A DNA stretch of 64,000 bases from Pholiota molesta (taxonomy: Eukaryota; Basidiomycota; Agaricomycetes; Agaricales; Strophariaceae), in the NCBI GenBank assembly GCA_014925825.1, contig JACGCK010000002.1, forward strand, positions 248,001 through 312,000, read 5' to 3'. The notes beneath the pieces are model-generated. The model worked only from the letters and a program-made list of their open reading frames with translations. It was not told where the DNA came from and did no database searches. Below, in pieces: positions 61,357-64,000 of the stretch; position 1 is the first letter of the stretch, and each line of letters starts with the position of its first letter. The position numbers and the translations under genes were made by a program.

Positions 61357-62836
61357 ATGGTCCACTCATCTGAAATCGAATATACCCCCGAGGGTGCCGT
61401 TGTCATTTCGTATTCATCTCTCCTGACGTCCCCCGACAGTTTGGGTCCTGCAATTGGTACAACACATTGCAGTTAGTTATCCATCCCCAAGCACTGATTT
61501 GTCTATTCTAGAGAAAGCATTTGGATCAGATCCCAGCTCTCTGGGTATCATCGTTGTTCGCGATCTTCCGACACAATATATTGAATATCGAGACCGTTTA
61601 TTGAAATTGGCATACCACTTCGGACATTTGGATGAAGCTGTCCGCGAAAGCTATTCCGATGAAGCAAGCAACTACAGGTTTGGTTCAATACTTCTTACTG
61701 CAGATTTGAGGCTGAACTTTCCTCAGCTTCGGATGGTCTCACGGAAAGGTATTCTATGCACTGCCACTCCGATCAAAGGTTTCTTATCTTATTCAAGGAA
61801 ATTATGAATGGAAAACCTGGTGAGGCCCATGGTCATATCTAACATGCCATGGACTTACCCTTTCCATAGACACTCTCAAAGGATCTTTCTATGCCAACCC
61901 AATTGTAGAGGATGCAACTGTGTCTCTGCAAGAGAGGGCTCTCTTTCCAGAATATTATGGGAAAAACATCTGTTAGTACGAGGGTGAATGCAATTGACCA
62001 ATACCCATTCACCCAGTTCACTAGGGCCTAAGAAGGATGAAAAGGATGTAGAGAACTTCGAACAGGCTTTCAAGGACTTATCTCGGTATGTTTATAAAAT
62101 ATTGCTAACATTCTCTTACTAAACCATCCCAGGTTGATTTTTGAAGTTGGTTGTGACTTAGCTGCTGCTTGTCAACCATTCGGTCCGTGTGTATGACTCT
62201 CCATTGCGCAAATTGATTGACCACTATTCACCCCAGCGTCTTCTCACTTTGCGGATTCCACATTCTCGTTAGCTGACTTGATTCGGGATTCTCAAACCAC
62301 GAAAGCGCGTTTGTTACATTATTTCCCTCCTTCTGCAGATAGCGCCCCTCCTTCTGAAGATGAGCCAATCGACAGTTGGTGTGGATTCCATTTAGATCAC
62401 TCACTATTGACAGGTCTTTGTCCGGTACAGGATATATACCCCATTACTTTGACATGCCATGCTAAAGACTCTTTCATACATAGGCAATGTTTCTTCGTCG
62501 AAAGCGTGATAGTCAGCCAGAAATAATCCCAAGCCCATCTCCCACGTCTGGATTGTATATTCGTACACGGGGGGGTCAACTCACTAAAGTCACAATTCCC
62601 CCCAATGTCTCGCGTTCCAGACAGGCGAGGCTCTGGAAATAGCCACCAACGGGCGGCTACTTGCCACCCCGCATTGTGTAAGGGTCGGGGCCTTCAATAC
62701 CGCAGACGAAATATCGAGGGAATCATTTGCACTCTTCATGCAACCCAACACCGACCAGTATCTTTCCGGTGATACAACATTCGGTCAATTCAGCAAGAAA
62801 GTATTCGCAGAGCATTACGAGTCGAACAGTGCTTGA
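61357..62836 (+). pseudogene. 2OG-Fe(II) oxygenase-like gene with an apparent frame break
   Basis: The gene encodes an isopenicillin-N-synthase/clavaminate-synthase-like oxygenase. Exons 61357-61456, 61512-61677, 61727-61748, 61798-61819, 61870-61971, 62025-62085, 62133-62182, 62237-62424 and 62484 onward stay in phase and include SLGIIVVRDLP and WCGFHLDHSLLTGL, where HLD is the likely H-x-D iron ligand pair. The C-terminal block CLAFQTGEALEIATNG..LLATPHCVR carries the distal His and the Arg that binds 2-oxoglutarate. That block lies in another frame: after KVTIPP the frame runs into a stop. One missing base near the six-C run 62598-62603 would explain it. A 50-nt intron (62575-62624) could also restore frame but would delete a core strand. 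It may be a sequencing error, so the gene could be intact. Confidence 0.75.
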
Positions 62837-62968
62837 TAAATGCAGTAGAATATACTACTGTGGAGAGGGGAAACTACATATTATGTACATAGGTGCCTGG
62901 TGGTGGATTCCATATCTATAAGGTAATTATACCTCCAATGGTAGGATAACGGTTGAGGGTAGATTATG

Positions 62969-64000
62969 TTAGATGTCATGGTGTGCAGGTGGTTCTGGGG
63001 TAAAATCTGGTAAAACAGACATAACTGCAGCAGCAAAGCTCGTACCTTTAGCGGCAGACCGTTCGTCCCCGTGGAATGACCCAATGGACGAACGACGATC
63101 ATCTTGATCAGATATTACGCTCCAGCCATCGCTCGGTGCGCCTCGGATGGAGCCTCCGGAGCTATAGCCTGAATAAGAACTTGGAGACATGTTATCGTTA
63201 TGCCGAATTGTAGACGCTTCCGTGGCACCTTCTTCTGTGTCCACTACAACGTGGCGCTTGATTAATGAACGAGAGTATTCGAGATCTCGGTATATCGATT
63301 CGATAGCAGTAGCAATACCATTTTCCTAATGCACTTGTCAGAAAATCAAATTCATAGAGGTGGACAAAAAATATACCCCTCTGATTTGTTCGCCGAGAAT
63401 CTTAGCTCGCGCGATTTGCTTGGGGTCCGTTGTTGCCAACACGAGTGCGTCTGAGAGGGTAGACGCTGTCAGTTTCCTCACACCAGTACCGACACCAAGA
63501 GCTTCGACCCGGTCAGCCCAGAAGAATTGATCCCCAAAGAAAGGCCGGATGATTGTGGGTATACCCGCTGTTTTAAATGAGAATCACTCAGGATATTTTG
63601 GGCATGGTAAGGATAGTTACCTCTCAAGCTAGCGCCGGTAGTGCCAGCTCCTCCGTGATGGCAGGCCGCATCAATGCGTTGGAATAGCCAATCATGAGGA
63701 ATAGATGATATTGGATATATTTGAGGCGGCAGCGGTTCCTCGATCTCCGTATCACCAGATTTTACCTGTAGCCGGTCTGACCACCCTTTTGACAATATGG
63801 CATGGACACCACTACGTAAAACAGCTTCGATAACACACTGTGTCATGGCTTTGGGGTCCGGAACAACGATACTGCCAAATCCAATGTAGACAACTTTGCT
63901 TTTAGTTGCCCGCGCGTTATCGATAAACTGGACCAGAGAAGGCGGTGGCGTCCATTTTCTGGCGCTGACTTCAGCTTCATCAAGGAACCAGTATCCTGTC
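62969..64000 (-). CDS. ATG26: Sterol 3-beta-glucosyltransferase (Ugt51/Atg26-like), C-terminal part
   Basis: The frame is open to the right edge, so the N-terminal part lies outside the window. Visible blocks: [70 protein letters not shown] and [25 protein letters not shown] is the UDP-sugar binding loop of the GT1/GT28-type sterol glucosyltransferases. The enzyme transfers glucose from UDP-glucose to ergosterol; in some fungi it takes part in pexophagy. After the catalytic domain a Ser/Gly/Asp-rich tail of about 100 residues ends PEPPAHHDI. At least three introns fall in this part. Confidence 0.9.

Overview
The window looks like ordinary nuclear DNA of a mushroom-forming basidiomycete (Agaricomycetes). 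Genes are packed on both strands, almost all are cut by many GT-AG introns of about 45-65 nt, intergenic gaps are short, and several products fit wood/litter fungi best (a GH43 exo-beta-1,3-galactanase with CBM35, a secreted GH16 glucanase, an 'M protein repeat' coiled-coil protein, an LCCL-domain membrane protein). All identifications come from reading translated exons and recalling family features; no database search was run.

Layout. 1-6 kb (+): 3' part of a coiled-coil protein, the mitochondrial citrate/oxoglutarate carrier YHM2, and an Mpv17/PMP22 membrane protein. 6-15.5 kb (-): TRAPPC8/Trs85, an LCCL polytopic membrane protein, a calycin-like protein and an intronless conserved protein. 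15.5-24.3 kb: seipin (+), SH3BGR/thioredoxin-fold protein (-), LAS1 (+), single-pass membrane glycoprotein (-), YSC84/SH3YL1 (+). 24.7-32.4 kb (-): GH16 glucanase, VAC8, UTP5. 32.6-34.2 kb (+): PHO85-type CDK. 34.4-44.9 kb (-): one very large hybrid histidine kinase with an N-terminal kinase-like domain, an NTPase module, GAF, HisKA/HATPase and receiver domains. 45-47 kb (-): SUB2/UAP56. 47.8-49.3 kb (+): mitochondrial dicarboxylate carrier DIC1. 49.5-51.6 kb (-): GH43-CBM35. 52.5-59.0 kb (+): acetyl-CoA transporter and a GYF-domain protein. 59.4-61.2 kb (-): RRM/zinc-knuckle SR-like protein. 61.4-62.8 kb (+): 2OG-Fe(II) oxygenase-like gene with an apparent frame break. 63-64 kb (-): C-terminal part of a sterol glucosyltransferase.

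The genes do not form a recognisable biosynthetic cluster. Loose themes are membrane and lipid biology (seipin, sterol glucosyltransferase, VAC8, TRAPPC8, YSC84), mRNA and ribosome maturation (SUB2, SR-like protein, LAS1, UTP5) and mitochondrial or metabolite transport (YHM2, DIC1, acetyl-CoA transporter). I saw no RNA genes, transposons or CRISPR arrays. The most notable observations are chains of micro-exons, including two consecutive 3-nt exons, in both mitochondrial carriers; the composite histidine kinase with a degenerate kinase domain and a degenerate first receiver; an apparent one-base frame break in the oxygenase; and repeated CACGTG motifs in the short intergenic promoters.
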